From: Burkholderiales bacterium | GTDB taxonomy: Bacteria; Pseudomonadota; Gammaproteobacteria; Burkholderiales; Eutrophovitaceae | DNA length: 64,000 bases | Reading direction: 5' to 3' | Assembly (NCBI GenBank): GCA_035560005.1 | Contig: DATMAN010000092.1 | Location: forward strand, 1-64,000 | Part shown: one piece after another, positions 9,756 to 18,118 of the stretch | Layout of the letters: each line of letters opens with the position of its first letter | How positions within the stretch are numbered: position 1 is the first letter of the stretch | Notes under the pieces: generated by a model | Seen by the model: the letters and a program-made list of their open reading frames with translations, nothing else | Database searches by the model: none | Told to the model about the DNA's origin: nothing | Made by a program: the position numbers and the translations under genes

Positions 9756-11044
9756 GCGGCCTCCCTGGCCTGCAACTGCGGCGTGATGTCGTCCCAGGCG
9801 CGCCGGACCGAGCGCGCGGCCCGGCTGAACAGCGCGAGCCCCACGGCGAGCAGCGCGAGAATCGCCAGCCAGGAGCCGATCCGTCCCGGATCGAGCGCGA
9901 TGCCGAGGAAGCGGAAGGTGCGCGTCGCCGCCTCGTGGGCCTCGACGTGGTAGATCATCTCCACGAGCCCGACAAGGCCCGCCAGCATCACCGCGCCCGT
10001 GGCCGCCCCCAGCGCATACGACGGCAGCAGCCGCTTGATCAGTCCCGCCGTCCACACCGGACGGTGCATCGTGATCAGGTTGGCGATCCCGCCCGGCGAG
10101 AACAGGATGATGACCAGGAACAGCAGCCCGAAGTACAGCAGCCAGGCCTGGGTGTAGGTCGACAGCGCCGACTGCAGGAAGGTCACCAGCACGGCGCCCA
10201 GGATCGGCCCCCAGAAGTGGCCGATCCCGCCGATGAAGGCCATCAGCACGGCGTTGCCCGAGGCCACCACGCCCAGCGTCTCGGCAGTCACGATTTCATA
10301 GTTGATCGCAGCCAGTCCTCCCGCGATGCCGGCGAAGAAGCCGGCCAGCGTCAGCATCAGCCAGCGCACGCGCGTGGGGTTGTAGCCGACGAACTGGGCG
10401 CGCTCCGGGTTGTCGCGTACCGCGTTGGCCATGCGGCCCAGCGGCGTACGCGTCAGCGCGTACATGAGCAGCATGCACACCAGGCACCAGGCGGCGATCA
10501 GATAGTAGACCTCGATCTGCGGCCCGTAGCTCACGCCGAGCATCGGACCGCCCGCCGTGCGGTTGGTGGCAATGCCGCCCTCGCCGCCGAAGAACGCCGT
10601 GAACATGAGCGCGCTGGCAGCCACCATTTCCGCGATGCCGAGCGAGATCATGGCGAACGGAGTCCCGGCGCGCCGCGTGGTCACGAAGCCGAGGATCAGA
10701 CCGAAGAACAGCCCCGCCGCACCGCCCACCAGGGGCATGAACGTGATGGGGAACCACAGCTTCCCGGCGCCGACCCAGTTGATCGCGTGCGCGGTGAAGA
10801 AAGCGCCGAGCCCGAAATAGACGGCGTGGCCGAAGGAGAGCAGCCCGGTCTGTCCCAGCAGCATGTTGTAGGACAGCGCAAAGATGATGGCGATGCCCAT
10901 CTGCGAGAGCATCGAGAGCGCGAAGCTCTGGCGGAACGCCATCGGCAGCAGCGCGAACAGCGCCGCCACCCCCAGCCAGAACAGCGGCCGCCGCCAGCGC
11001 AGAACGGGCGCGGCCACACCGGAAAGCGCGATCGAACGCTGCAT
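9752..11044 (-). CDS. livM: Branched-chain-type ABC transporter permease LivM
   Basis: A 430-residue inner-membrane permease of the LivM type, with about ten hydrophobic segments. The conserved LLGQTGLLSFGHAVYFGLGA is near residues 60-85, and GHFWGPILGA is in the middle. The C-terminal part carries an additional hydrophobic region, making it longer than a typical 320-360-residue LivM. It starts 1 bp after the livH stop and overlaps livG by 4 bp. Confidence 0.9.
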   Translation of the reverse strand: MQRSIALSGVAAPVLRWRRPLFWLGVAALFALLPMAFRQSFALSMLSQMGIAIIFALSYNMLLGQTGLLSFGHAVYFGLGAFFTAHAINWVGAGKLWFPITFMPLVGGAAGLFFGLILGFVTTRRAGTPFAMISLGIAEMVAASALMFTAFFGGEGGIATNRTAGGPMLGVSYGPQIEVYYLIAAWCLVCMLLMYALTRTPLGRMANAVRDNPERAQFVGYNPTRVRWLMLTLAGFFAGIAGGLAAINYEIVTAETLGVVASGNAVLMAFIGGIGHFWGPILGAVLVTFLQSALSTYTQAWLLYFGLLFLVIILFSPGGIANLITMHRPVWTAGLIKRLLPSYALGAATGAVMLAGLVGLVEMIYHVEAHEAATRTFRFLGIALDPGRIGSWLAILALLAVGLALFSRAARSVRRAWDDITPQLQAREAA

Positions 11045-11045
11045 C

Positions 11046-11993
11046 TCAGGTCTCCCGCGTCCCCATCAGGCCGCGCGGGCGCACGATCAGCATGAGCACC
11101 ATCAGCAGGTACGGCAACACGGGCGCGGTCTGGGAGATGGTGATCGTCGCCAATCCGTGCCAGGCGGAATCCGCGCCGACTTCGATTCCCATGGCGCGGA
11201 GCACATGCGCGACCGAATAATCGAGCGCCACCGAAAAGGTCTGCAGCGCGCCGATCAGCAGCGAAGCGATGAAGGCTCCGGTGAGCGAGCCCATGCCGCC
11301 GAACACCACGACGACGAACACGATGGTGCCGACGGCGGCCGCCATCCCGGGCTCGGTGATGAACATGTTGCCGCCCAGCACACCGGCCAGGCCGGCGAGC
11401 GCCGCGCCGCCCGCGAACACGAACATGAAGACCCGCGGCACGTTGTGGCCGAGCGCCTCGACCATGTCCGGATGGGTGAGCGAAGCTTGCACGATCATCC
11501 CGATGCGCGTGCGCGTGAGCAGCAGCCATAACGCGATCAGCATTCCCACCGACACCAGCATCATGAACCCGCGATAGGCCGGATATTGGGTGGTAAACAG
11601 CGTGAACAAGGTGAAATCGAGGGACGCCGGGATGCGATAATCCACCGGCGCGCGGCCCCAGATGAGGTGGACGATCTCCTCGATGACGTAGGCCAGTCCG
11701 AAGGTGAAGAGCAGCTCGGCGACGTGGCCGAACTTGTGAACCGTGCGCAGGCCGTAGCGCTCGGTGAGTGCACCGATCGCGCCCACGGCAAGCGGCGACA
11801 GGAACAGCGCGGCCCAGAACCCCACATGCAGGCCCATCTGGTACGCGAAATAGGCCCCCAGCATGTAGAAGCTGGCGTGAGCGAAGTTCAGCACGCCCAT
11901 CATGCTGAAGATGAGCGTCAGGCCCGAAGAGAGCATGAACAGCAGCAGCCCGTAGGACAGGCTGTTCAGCAGGGTGACGAGGAAGAATTCCAT
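11046..11993 (-). CDS. livH: Branched-chain-type ABC transporter permease LivH
   Basis: A 315-residue LivH-type permease with about eight membrane segments. The N-terminal SLSYGLLLFMLSSGLTLIFS followed by GVLNFAHASFYMLGAY is diagnostic for the family. It is the first gene of the minus-strand cluster and is transcribed away from the acyl-CoA ligase at 12411. No periplasmic binding protein (LivK) gene accompanies it in this window, so the receptor must be encoded elsewhere. Confidence 0.92.
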   Translation of the reverse strand: MEFFLVTLLNSLSYGLLLFMLSSGLTLIFSMMGVLNFAHASFYMLGAYFAYQMGLHVGFWAALFLSPLAVGAIGALTERYGLRTVHKFGHVAELLFTFGLAYVIEEIVHLIWGRAPVDYRIPASLDFTLFTLFTTQYPAYRGFMMLVSVGMLIALWLLLTRTRIGMIVQASLTHPDMVEALGHNVPRVFMFVFAGGAALAGLAGVLGGNMFITEPGMAAAVGTIVFVVVVFGGMGSLTGAFIASLLIGALQTFSVALDYSVAHVLRAMGIEVGADSAWHGLATITISQTAPVLPYLLMVLMLIVRPRGLMGTRET

Positions 11994-12410
11994 GGCGTGC
12001 GCGGTTCAGCGGGCGCTATCGCGCGCGACGGCGCGGGGGCAGGCAACACCGCCCACGGCACAGGCCTTCACGGCGAGCATTCCCCCACTCATCGCTGCGG
12101 ATGCCGGCCACTCACCGGCAATCGCCAATGGCGCGAGCTCGCCGGCCATCCTTTCGATGGTCACCATTGCCGAAGGGAGCACGTCGTCCTCTGGTTTTGT
12201 CTTGTGGTTGCGCCGACCGCACGCACCGCCGCGGCGCCGGGATCCCGGAATGGCTGTTGTTATGGGCCCGCAGGCCGCTCGATTCTATTCGGAGCGCGGC
12301 GGCGTTGTAAACGCCGGGCGCGGCCCGCGGCGTGAGCCGCCCCGGCGTGACCCTGGCGCGCGGAGGTTCTAGAATCGCCCGCCAAGAAAACCATCGAGGA
12401 GGAGCGCGCC
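11994..12410. promoter_or_regulatory. Divergent promoter region livH / acyl-CoA ligase
   Basis: This 417-bp gap contains no supportable gene and must hold the promoters for both divergent units. A perfect 15-bp palindrome, GGCGTT-GTA-AACGCC, lies at 12301-12315 and is a candidate operator. A -10-like TAGAAT is at 12370-12375, with GTGACC 17 bp upstream as a weak -35. The ligase has a strong Shine-Dalgarno sequence, GAGGAG, at 12396-12401. No regulator gene is adjacent. Confidence 0.5.
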
Positions 12411-14051
12411 ATGCAGGGCCTGATGATGGACATCCCGCTGCTGGTCTCGTCGCTGATCACGCACGCGGACCGGTTTCACGGCGACACCGAGATCGTCACG
12501 CGCACGGTCGAGGGACCGATTCACCGCTACACCTACCGCGAAGCCCACCGCCGCAGCCGGCAGCTGGCCAATGCGCTTGTCGCCCTCGGCGTGAGGCCGG
12601 GAGACCGGGTCGCCACGCTGGCATGGAACACCCATCGCCACTTCGAGATCTACTATGCGGTCTCCGGTATGGGGGCGGTCTGCCACACGATCAACCCGCG
12701 GCTGTTCCCGGAACAAATCGCCTACATCGCCAACCACGCCGAGGATCGCCATTTCTTCTTCGACCTCACGTTCGCCCCGCTGGTGGAGAAGCTTCTGCCG
12801 CACCTGAAGACAGTCAAGGGCTTCGTGCTGCTGACCGATCGCGCCCACCTGCCAAGCAGTGCAATCGCCGACCTGGCGTGCTACGAGGATCTGATCAACG
12901 CGCATTCCGACCAGTACCGGTGGCCGCAGTTCGACGAACGCACCGCCTCGTCGCTGTGCTACACCTCGGGCACGACCGGCAATCCCAAGGGCGTACTCTA
13001 TCAGCACCGCACCACCATCCTGCACTCCTACGCCGCGGCGCTGCCCGACGCGCTGAACCTGTCGGCCCGCGATGTCGTGCTTCCGGTCGTGCCGATGTTC
13101 CATGTCAACGCCTGGGGCCTGCCCTACGCCTGCGCGCTGACCGGCGCGAAGCTCGTGTTTCCCGGCGCCGGCATGGACGGTGCGAGCCTGTACGAACTGT
13201 TCGAGAACGAGAAGGTCACGGTCTCGGCAGGCGTTCCGACCATCTGGATGGGACTGCTCGCCTACATGAAGACCAACAAGCTGCGGTTTTCCACCCTCAG
13301 CCGGACGGTGATCGGCGGCTCGGCGTGCCCGCCGGCGATGATCCGCACCTTTCAGGAAGAATACGGGGTGCAGGTGCTGCACGCCTGGGGCATGACCGAG
13401 ATGAGCCCGCTCGGGACCGTCTGCACGTTCAAGGCCAAGCACCTCGACCTGCCCGCGGAGCAGCGCTACGCATTGCAGAACAAACAGGGCCGGCCGATCT
13501 ACGGCGTGGACATGAAGATCGTCGACGGCGAAGGCAAGGATCTTCCGTGGGACGGCAAGGCGTTCGGCGATCTGCTGGTGCGCGGCCCGTGGGTACTGAA
13601 AGAGTACTTCCGGGGGGAAGGCGGCGACCCGCTGCGGCGCGACGAACAGGATCGTGGATGGTTTCCGACCGGCGACGTCGCCACGATCGATCCCGATGGC
13701 TACATGCAGATCACCGACCGTTCCAAGGATGTCATCAAGTCCGGCGGCGAATGGATCAGTTCGATCGATCTGGAGAACACGGCGGTGGCGCATCCGGCGG
13801 TCGCCGAAGCCGCCGTGGTGGCGGTGCGCCATCCGAAGTGGGACGAACGGCCGCTGCTGATCGTGGTCAGGAAGCCGGGCGCCAGCGTCAGCAAGCAGGA
13901 CCTGCTCGCCTTCTTCGAGGGCAAGGTCGCGAAATGGTGGATTCCCGATGACGTGGTGTTCGTCGATCAGTTGCCGCACACCGCGACCGGGAAGCTGCTC
14001 AAGACCAAGCTGCGCGAGGACTTCAAGGACTACAAACTGCCCACCGCCTGA
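12411..14051 (+). CDS. Acyl-CoA synthetase (AMP-binding, DmdB/long-chain ligase type)
   Basis: A 546-residue ANL-family ligase. The P-loop-like motif is [12 protein letters not shown] near residues 183-194, the ATP-binding [15 protein letters not shown] region is intact, the hinge is [21 protein letters not shown], and the C-terminal catalytic Lys is in TATGKLLKT. The N-terminus ([11 protein letters not shown]) and overall length resemble 3-(methylthio)propionyl-CoA ligases and related medium-chain ligases. It should activate a carboxylic acid to its CoA thioester, feeding the divergent beta-oxidation-like cluster. The start is fixed by a strong ribosome binding site. Confidence 0.92.
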   Translation: MQGLMMDIPLLVSSLITHADRFHGDTEIVTRTVEGPIHRYTYREAHRRSRQLANALVALGVRPGDRVATLAWNTHRHFEIYYAVSGMGAVCHTINPRLFPEQIAYIANHAEDRHFFFDLTFAPLVEKLLPHLKTVKGFVLLTDRAHLPSSAIADLACYEDLINAHSDQYRWPQFDERTASSLCYTSGTTGNPKGVLYQHRTTILHSYAAALPDALNLSARDVVLPVVPMFHVNAWGLPYACALTGAKLVFPGAGMDGASLYELFENEKVTVSAGVPTIWMGLLAYMKTNKLRFSTLSRTVIGGSACPPAMIRTFQEEYGVQVLHAWGMTEMSPLGTVCTFKAKHLDLPAEQRYALQNKQGRPIYGVDMKIVDGEGKDLPWDGKAFGDLLVRGPWVLKEYFRGEGGDPLRRDEQDRGWFPTGDVATIDPDGYMQITDRSKDVIKSGGEWISSIDLENTAVAHPAVAEAAVVAVRHPKWDERPLLIVVRKPGASVSKQDLLAFFEGKVAKWWIPDDVVFVDQLPHTATGKLLKTKLREDFKDYKLPTA

Positions 14052-14094
14052 GGGCAAAGCGGCGCACAGGCACAGGGAAAAGCCAGACACAGGT

Positions 14095-14234
14095 TGAACC
14101 GACCACGGCGCCAAGGGGCCCAAGAACTGCCAGAAAAGCAAAATCAGGGGCCGGCTTCCTGGAGGTCTTGGTGTCCTCGGGTGCCTCGCTTCAAGCTTCG
14201 GGTTTCCTCCGCGCCTTCGTCGCTCCGTGGTTCA
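14095..14234. repeat. Intergenic palindromic repeat element, copy 4
   Basis: The left arm TGAACCGACCACGGCGCCAA (14095-14114) is an imperfect inverted complement of the right arm TCGTCGCTCCGTGGTTCA (about 14217-14234). Inner segments CCAAGGGGCCCAAGAAC and GGTCTTGGTGTCCTCGG also pair. It lies between two converging genes (ligase and hydroxypyruvate reductase), so it could also act as a terminator, though no T-run follows. Confidence 0.6.
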
Positions 14235-15164
14235 TCAGTATCCCCTCGCGAGATCGACGATGCCCATGGGCGGGTCGCCGCGCTCCAGCCGCCGGATGTT
14301 GTCGATCACCTGCGCCTGGACTTCCGAGCCGACGGTGGGCGCGGCCACGTGCGGCGTGATCATGATCTTCGGGTGGCGCCAGAAGGGATGCGAAGCCGGC
14401 AGCGGCTCCTCGCGAAACACGTCCAGGAACGCGCCTTCCAGTTGGCGGCGATCGAGCGCGTCGATCAGGTCCTGGTCGACGAGGTGCGCGCCGCGGCCGA
14501 TGTTGACCACATAGCTTCCTCGCGGCATGGCGGCGAATGCGCGGGCGTCGAGGATGTTCTCGGTCTGCGGCGTGAGCGGCAGCACGTTCACCACCACGCG
14601 CGAGCGTGAGAGGAAGCGCTCGAAGCTCTCGGGGCCCGAGAAGGTCTCCACTGCGTCCAGGCGCCTGGGCGTCCTCGCCCATCCCGCCACTGCGTAGCCG
14701 AGCCCCGCCAGCCGCTGCGCCACGACCCGGCCGATGACGCCCAGCCCCATGACGCCGACCGGGAAATCGCGCGCCAGGAACGGGTCGAGCTGCACCCAGC
14801 GCGCCTGGCGCTGCAAGGCTTCCAGTTCGCCCATGCGGCGCTGGAAACGCAGCACGGCGTAGACGGCGTATTCGGCCATCTGGGCCGGAAACCCCACGTC
14901 GACCAGGCGTACCAGGGGCACGCCGCGCGGCAGTTCCGGATCGGTCGGGATCGGATCGACCCCCGCGCCCAGGGCGAGGATCGCACGCAGGTTCGGGAAC
15001 TGCGCAAAGAACCCGGGCGGCGGTTTCCAAACCAGCGCATAACGCACTTCGTGCGCCGACCCGGTGTCCGGCCAGACTCGAAACGCAAGATGAGGCAGCT
15101 CGCGTGCAAAGGCCTCGCGCCAGGGCTGCGGATCGTCGGCCGGGTTGTAGAACAGGATGGTCAC
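14235..15164 (-). CDS. ghrA: Glyoxylate/hydroxypyruvate reductase A-type D-2-hydroxyacid dehydrogenase
   Basis: A 309-residue D-isomer-specific 2-hydroxyacid dehydrogenase of the GhrA type. The NAD(P)-binding motif is GLGVIGRVVA, followed by the catalytic Arg segment VVNIGRGAHLVDQDLI, a Glu (FREEPLPASHPFW) and a His (MITPHVAAPT). It should reduce glyoxylate or hydroxypyruvate in the cytoplasm. The length matches the family. It lies 75 bp downstream of panC on the same strand; a functional link to pantothenate synthesis is not evident. Confidence 0.9.
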   Translation of the reverse strand: MTILFYNPADDPQPWREAFARELPHLAFRVWPDTGSAHEVRYALVWKPPPGFFAQFPNLRAILALGAGVDPIPTDPELPRGVPLVRLVDVGFPAQMAEYAVYAVLRFQRRMGELEALQRQARWVQLDPFLARDFPVGVMGLGVIGRVVAQRLAGLGYAVAGWARTPRRLDAVETFSGPESFERFLSRSRVVVNVLPLTPQTENILDARAFAAMPRGSYVVNIGRGAHLVDQDLIDALDRRQLEGAFLDVFREEPLPASHPFWRHPKIMITPHVAAPTVGSEVQAQVIDNIRRLERGDPPMGIVDLARGY

Positions 15165-15239
15165 GGGACGGAAACTCGCATCCGCGTCGCGCCCTTGCTC
15201 CGCACCCGCGGTGCGCGCGGTTGCATCGGAACGCGACAG

Positions 15240-16079
15240 CTACGGCGCGCTGACCTCGAGATTGTCGATCAGCCGCGTCTGGCCCAGCCGGGCGGCACCG
15301 AGCACCACCAGCTCCTTTGCCTGTGCGTCCGGACGCAGCAGGCCGCGCTGGGTGCGAACGACCACATAATCGACCTGCCAGCCGTGTCGCGCGAGCAGCG
15401 CGCCCGCGGCGTACTCCATGGCAACGAAGTTGCGGTCACCGGCTTCGATCGCTTCCTTGATCTGCAGCATCGCCTGGCGCAGCCGCGGCGCCTCCTTGCG
15501 CTCCTCGGCCGACAGATAGCGATTGCGCGACGAAAGCGCCAGGCCGTCCGGTGCGCGCACCGTCTCGGCCGGAATGATGCGGATGGGCAGCGCGAACTGA
15601 TCGACCATGTGACGCACGATCGCGAGCTGCTGATAGTCCTTCTTGCCGAACACCGCGACGTCCGGCTGCACGATGTTGAACAACTTCAGCACGACCGTGC
15701 ACACCCCCCGGAAGTGCCCCGGGCGGAAGCGCCCCTCCAGCTTGTTAGCGACCTTCGGCGGGTCGACGAAGAACATCTGCGGCTCGGGATACATCTCCTT
15801 TTCGTCCGGATGGAAGACGATGGTGTTGCCGACGGCCGCGAGTTTCTCGCAGTCCTCCGCCAGGGTGCGGGGATACTTGTCGAAGTCTTCGCCCGCCCCG
15901 AACTGCAGCCGGTTGACGAAGATCGTCGTGACGGTCACGGGCGCGTGTGCCTGGGCGATCTTCACCAGGCTCAGGTGCCCGTCGTGGATGTTGCCCATGG
16001 TCGGCACGCAGCCGATGCGGGGCTCCCCCTTCAGCCGCTGGCGCAGTTCCTTGATCGTTCCTATGACTTCCATCTTCAT
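15240..16079 (-). CDS. panC: Pantothenate synthetase PanC
   Basis: A 279-residue pantoate-beta-alanine ligase, which condenses pantoate and beta-alanine with ATP to form pantothenate. The HIGH-like nucleotide-binding motif appears as [13 protein letters not shown], followed by [18 protein letters not shown], the FGKKDYQQL segment and the KMSKS-like SSRNRYLS. The Asn-Ile in place of the usual Ala-Leu in the first motif is a mild deviation. It follows panB with a 144-bp spacer containing a repeat element, and the two remain co-directional. Confidence 0.95.
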   Translation of the reverse strand: MKMEVIGTIKELRQRLKGEPRIGCVPTMGNIHDGHLSLVKIAQAHAPVTVTTIFVNRLQFGAGEDFDKYPRTLAEDCEKLAAVGNTIVFHPDEKEMYPEPQMFFVDPPKVANKLEGRFRPGHFRGVCTVVLKLFNIVQPDVAVFGKKDYQQLAIVRHMVDQFALPIRIIPAETVRAPDGLALSSRNRYLSAEERKEAPRLRQAMLQIKEAIEAGDRNFVAMEYAAGALLARHGWQVDYVVVRTQRGLLRPDAQAKELVVLGAARLGQTRLIDNLEVSAP

Positions 16080-16100
16080 TCACCCCAGAACCAGAGTCAT

Positions 16101-16216
16101 CCCGCCAAGGGCACCACGGCACCGAGAAACGAAAAGTTCTTTCTTGGCGCTCTGATGTGCTCGGCAGTTCGTTGTTGTTTGCGAACTTCTCTGTGTCCCT
16201 GTGCCCTTGGGGCGAG
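16101..16216. repeat. Intergenic palindromic repeat element, copy 5
   Basis: This is one of the clearest copies. The left arm CGCCAAGGGCACCACGGCAC with CGAGAA (16103-16128) is an inverted complement, with mismatches, of the right arm TTCTCTGTGTCCC-TGTGCCCTTGGGGCG (16185-16213). It separates panB from panC within the same transcription direction. Confidence 0.65.
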
Positions 16217-16223
16217 ATTCGCG

Positions 16224-17015
16224 TCAAAAACTGTGCTCGGGGCCGGGGAAGGTGCCGGCCTTCACCTCGGCCACGAAGTTCGCGATCGCCTGCTGCACCG
16301 AGCCGGCACCTTGCATGAAGTTCTTGACAAAGCGCGGCTTCTTGCCGGGATAGACGTCGAGCATGTCGTAGAGGTTGAGGATCTGGCCGTCGCAGTGCGG
16401 GCCGGCGCCGATGCCCATGACCGGAATCTCCAGCGCTTCGCTCAGCGCCCGGCCCACGGGTGCCGGCACCAGCTCGACGACCATCAGGCTGGCGCCCGCT
16501 TCCTGCAGGGTTTTACCCGATCGAATCAGCGCCTGCACCGCGTCTTCGGTCTTGCCCTGAACCCTGTATCCGCCGAGCGCGTGCACCGACTGCGGCGTGA
16601 GACCGATGTGACCGCAGACCGGGATCCCCCGCGGCACCAGGAAGGCCACCGTCTCGGCCATGATCTCGCCCCCTTCGAGCTTGATCATCTGCGCCCCCGC
16701 GCTCATCAGTCTCGCCGCGTTCTCGAACGCCTGTTGCGGGCTTTTCTGGTAGCTGCCGAACGGCATGTCGCCGATGATCAGCGCGCGCTGGGTTCTTCGC
16801 GCCACGCAGCGCGTGTGGTAGATCATGTCCTCCATGGAGACCGGGAGCGTCGAGTCGTGGCCCTGGATCACCATGCCCAGAGAGTCGCCGACCAGAAAGG
16901 TGTCCACACCCGCGGCGTCGAGCAGTGCGGCGAAGCTTGCGTCCGTGCAGGTGAGCATCGTGATGCGATCGCCCTCCTCGACCATCTTGCGCAATGTGCT
17001 TGTCGTGACTTTCAT
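16224..17015 (-). CDS. panB: 3-methyl-2-oxobutanoate hydroxymethyltransferase PanB
   Basis: A 263-residue ketopantoate hydroxymethyltransferase, the first committed enzyme of pantothenate synthesis. It has the Mg-binding GDSLGMV, GHDSTLPV followed by HTRCV, the GDMPFGSYQ segment, the KLEGG motif and the C-terminal GIGAGPHCDGQ with catalytic residues in the usual order. The start at 17015 (MKVTTSTL) is typical; 18 upstream codons translate a repeat element and are rejected. It lies downstream of a decayed deoxynucleoside kinase and folK. Confidence 0.95.
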   Translation of the reverse strand: MKVTTSTLRKMVEEGDRITMLTCTDASFAALLDAAGVDTFLVGDSLGMVIQGHDSTLPVSMEDMIYHTRCVARRTQRALIIGDMPFGSYQKSPQQAFENAARLMSAGAQMIKLEGGEIMAETVAFLVPRGIPVCGHIGLTPQSVHALGGYRVQGKTEDAVQALIRSGKTLQEAGASLMVVELVPAPVGRALSEALEIPVMGIGAGPHCDGQILNLYDMLDVYPGKKPRFVKNFMQGAGSVQQAIANFVAEVKAGTFPGPEHSF

Positions 17016-17033
17016 GGGTCTTGACCTCCAGCC

Positions 17034-17181
17034 CCGCGGACACAGAGGCACGGAGAAACCCCGAACCACCCACCAGGAACCTCGAGGCGATCGGGAAGTT
17101 CGGGATGCCGATCCGTGCCTTCTGGTGCTGTCGGGTCGTTGTTCTCCATAGCGGTGCTCTGTGTCTGGAGCCTCTGTGGCG
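17034..17181. repeat. Intergenic palindromic repeat element, copy 6
   Basis: The left arm CCGCGGACACAGAGGCACGG with AGAA (17034-17057) pairs imperfectly with the right arm TTCTCCATAGCGGTGCTCTG followed by TGTCTGGAGCCTCTGTGGC (17142-17180). It lies between panB and the kinase pseudogene and is close in sequence to copy 5. Confidence 0.6.
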
Positions 17182-17192
17182 AATGCCTATCG

Positions 17193-17622
17193 TTATTGCC
17201 CCCGGCTGAACAACTCGCGCAGGTCGTGCATTTCCGTGACGCGGCGCAACAATAAATCATAATCCGCGTCGCCATCAACAAAACTCAGCGTCGCTGCCGA
17301 CGATCGACAACGGGGCAAGATCGAAGCGATAAAGAACCTGCGGTTCTGCTCCGCCACCGCGCCAGGCAGTGGTCGTCAATCGCGCCGTCGTAGAGCACGC
17401 CCCGGCGCCTGACGAGGTCGAGCAGCGTGTCTGGCCTCGCCTGCAGATGCCGGGGCGCGAGCGCGGGGCGCTTCGGGTCGCGCTAGAAACGGATTGACAT
17501 CCGGCTTGCTCGAGCATCGATTCGCGCCCGAGCCGCCCGGGGGGCTTGCGAGCCAGGCTGGTCTTCGCCGCCCCGATCGGGCCTTTTACTACGCGGCAGC
17601 GTAAGCGCTCAAGCAGGCCCAA
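17193..17622 (-). pseudogene. Decayed deoxynucleoside kinase (dNK family)
   Basis: A broken gene of about 143 codons whose intact relatives are about 210-220 residues. In one frame from a TTG at 17622 I read a P-loop, GPIGAAKTSLAR (canonical GPIGAGKTSLAR), then ESMLEQA. A second frame gives DVNPFLARP, a third gives PDTLLDLVRRRGVLYDGAID, the first returns with LYRFDLAPLSIVGSDAEF, and a last shift gives DYDLLLRRVTEMHDLRELFS ending at 17193. These are the expected kinase segments in the correct order, with roughly 70-80 middle codons missing and at least three frameshifts. The position between folK and panB matches where intact dNK genes occur in related bacteria. Loss of function is clear; the exact number of lesions is approximate. 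Confidence 0.8.
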
Positions 17623-18118
17623 CGAGCGTCACTCCATGCCGGGCGACCCTGGCCGCCAGCTCGGCCGCCGACCCGTGTCCGGGAATCGACGCGTGCGGGG
17701 CAATCTCGGCCAGGGGAACCAGCACGAAGGCGCGCTCGTGCATGCGCGGATGCGGAACGCTCAGCTCGGGCTCTGTCAGGATGCGATCGCCGAACAGCAG
17801 CACATCCAGGTCGAGCGTGCGCGGCGCGTTGCGCGCCCCGCGCACGCGACCATGTCGCGCCTCGATCGCGAGCAGCATGTCCAGCAGTTGCCGCGGCTCC
17901 AGTTCGGTGAGGACTTCGGCGACCGCGTTGATGAACTCCGGCTGGTCGTTGTAACCGACCGGCGCCGTGCGATAGAGGGAAGATCTGCGCACGACGCGGG
18001 TGGCGGGCAACCGATCGATCTCGTTGAGCGCGATCCTGACCTTGCCGATCGGGTCGTCGAGGTTGGCGCCGATACCGATGAAGGCCACTACCGCATTGCG
18101 CGGGGGCGTCGCGCTCAT
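17609..18118 (-). CDS. folK: 2-amino-4-hydroxy-6-hydroxymethyldihydropteridine pyrophosphokinase FolK
   Basis: A 169-residue HPPK, which transfers pyrophosphate from ATP to the pterin in folate synthesis. It has the N-terminal FIGIGANLDDP, the SSLYRTAPVG loop, the QPEFINAV segment and the signature APRTLDLDVLLFGD followed by VPHPRMHERAFVLVPL. The ATG at 18118 overlaps the pcnB stop codon by 4 bp, implying coupling. The gene ends just inside the start of the kinase pseudogene. Confidence 0.95.
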   Translation of the reverse strand: MSATPPRNAVVAFIGIGANLDDPIGKVRIALNEIDRLPATRVVRRSSLYRTAPVGYNDQPEFINAVAEVLTELEPRQLLDMLLAIEARHGRVRGARNAPRTLDLDVLLFGDRILTEPELSVPHPRMHERAFVLVPLAEIAPHASIPGHGSAAELAARVARHGVTLVGPA

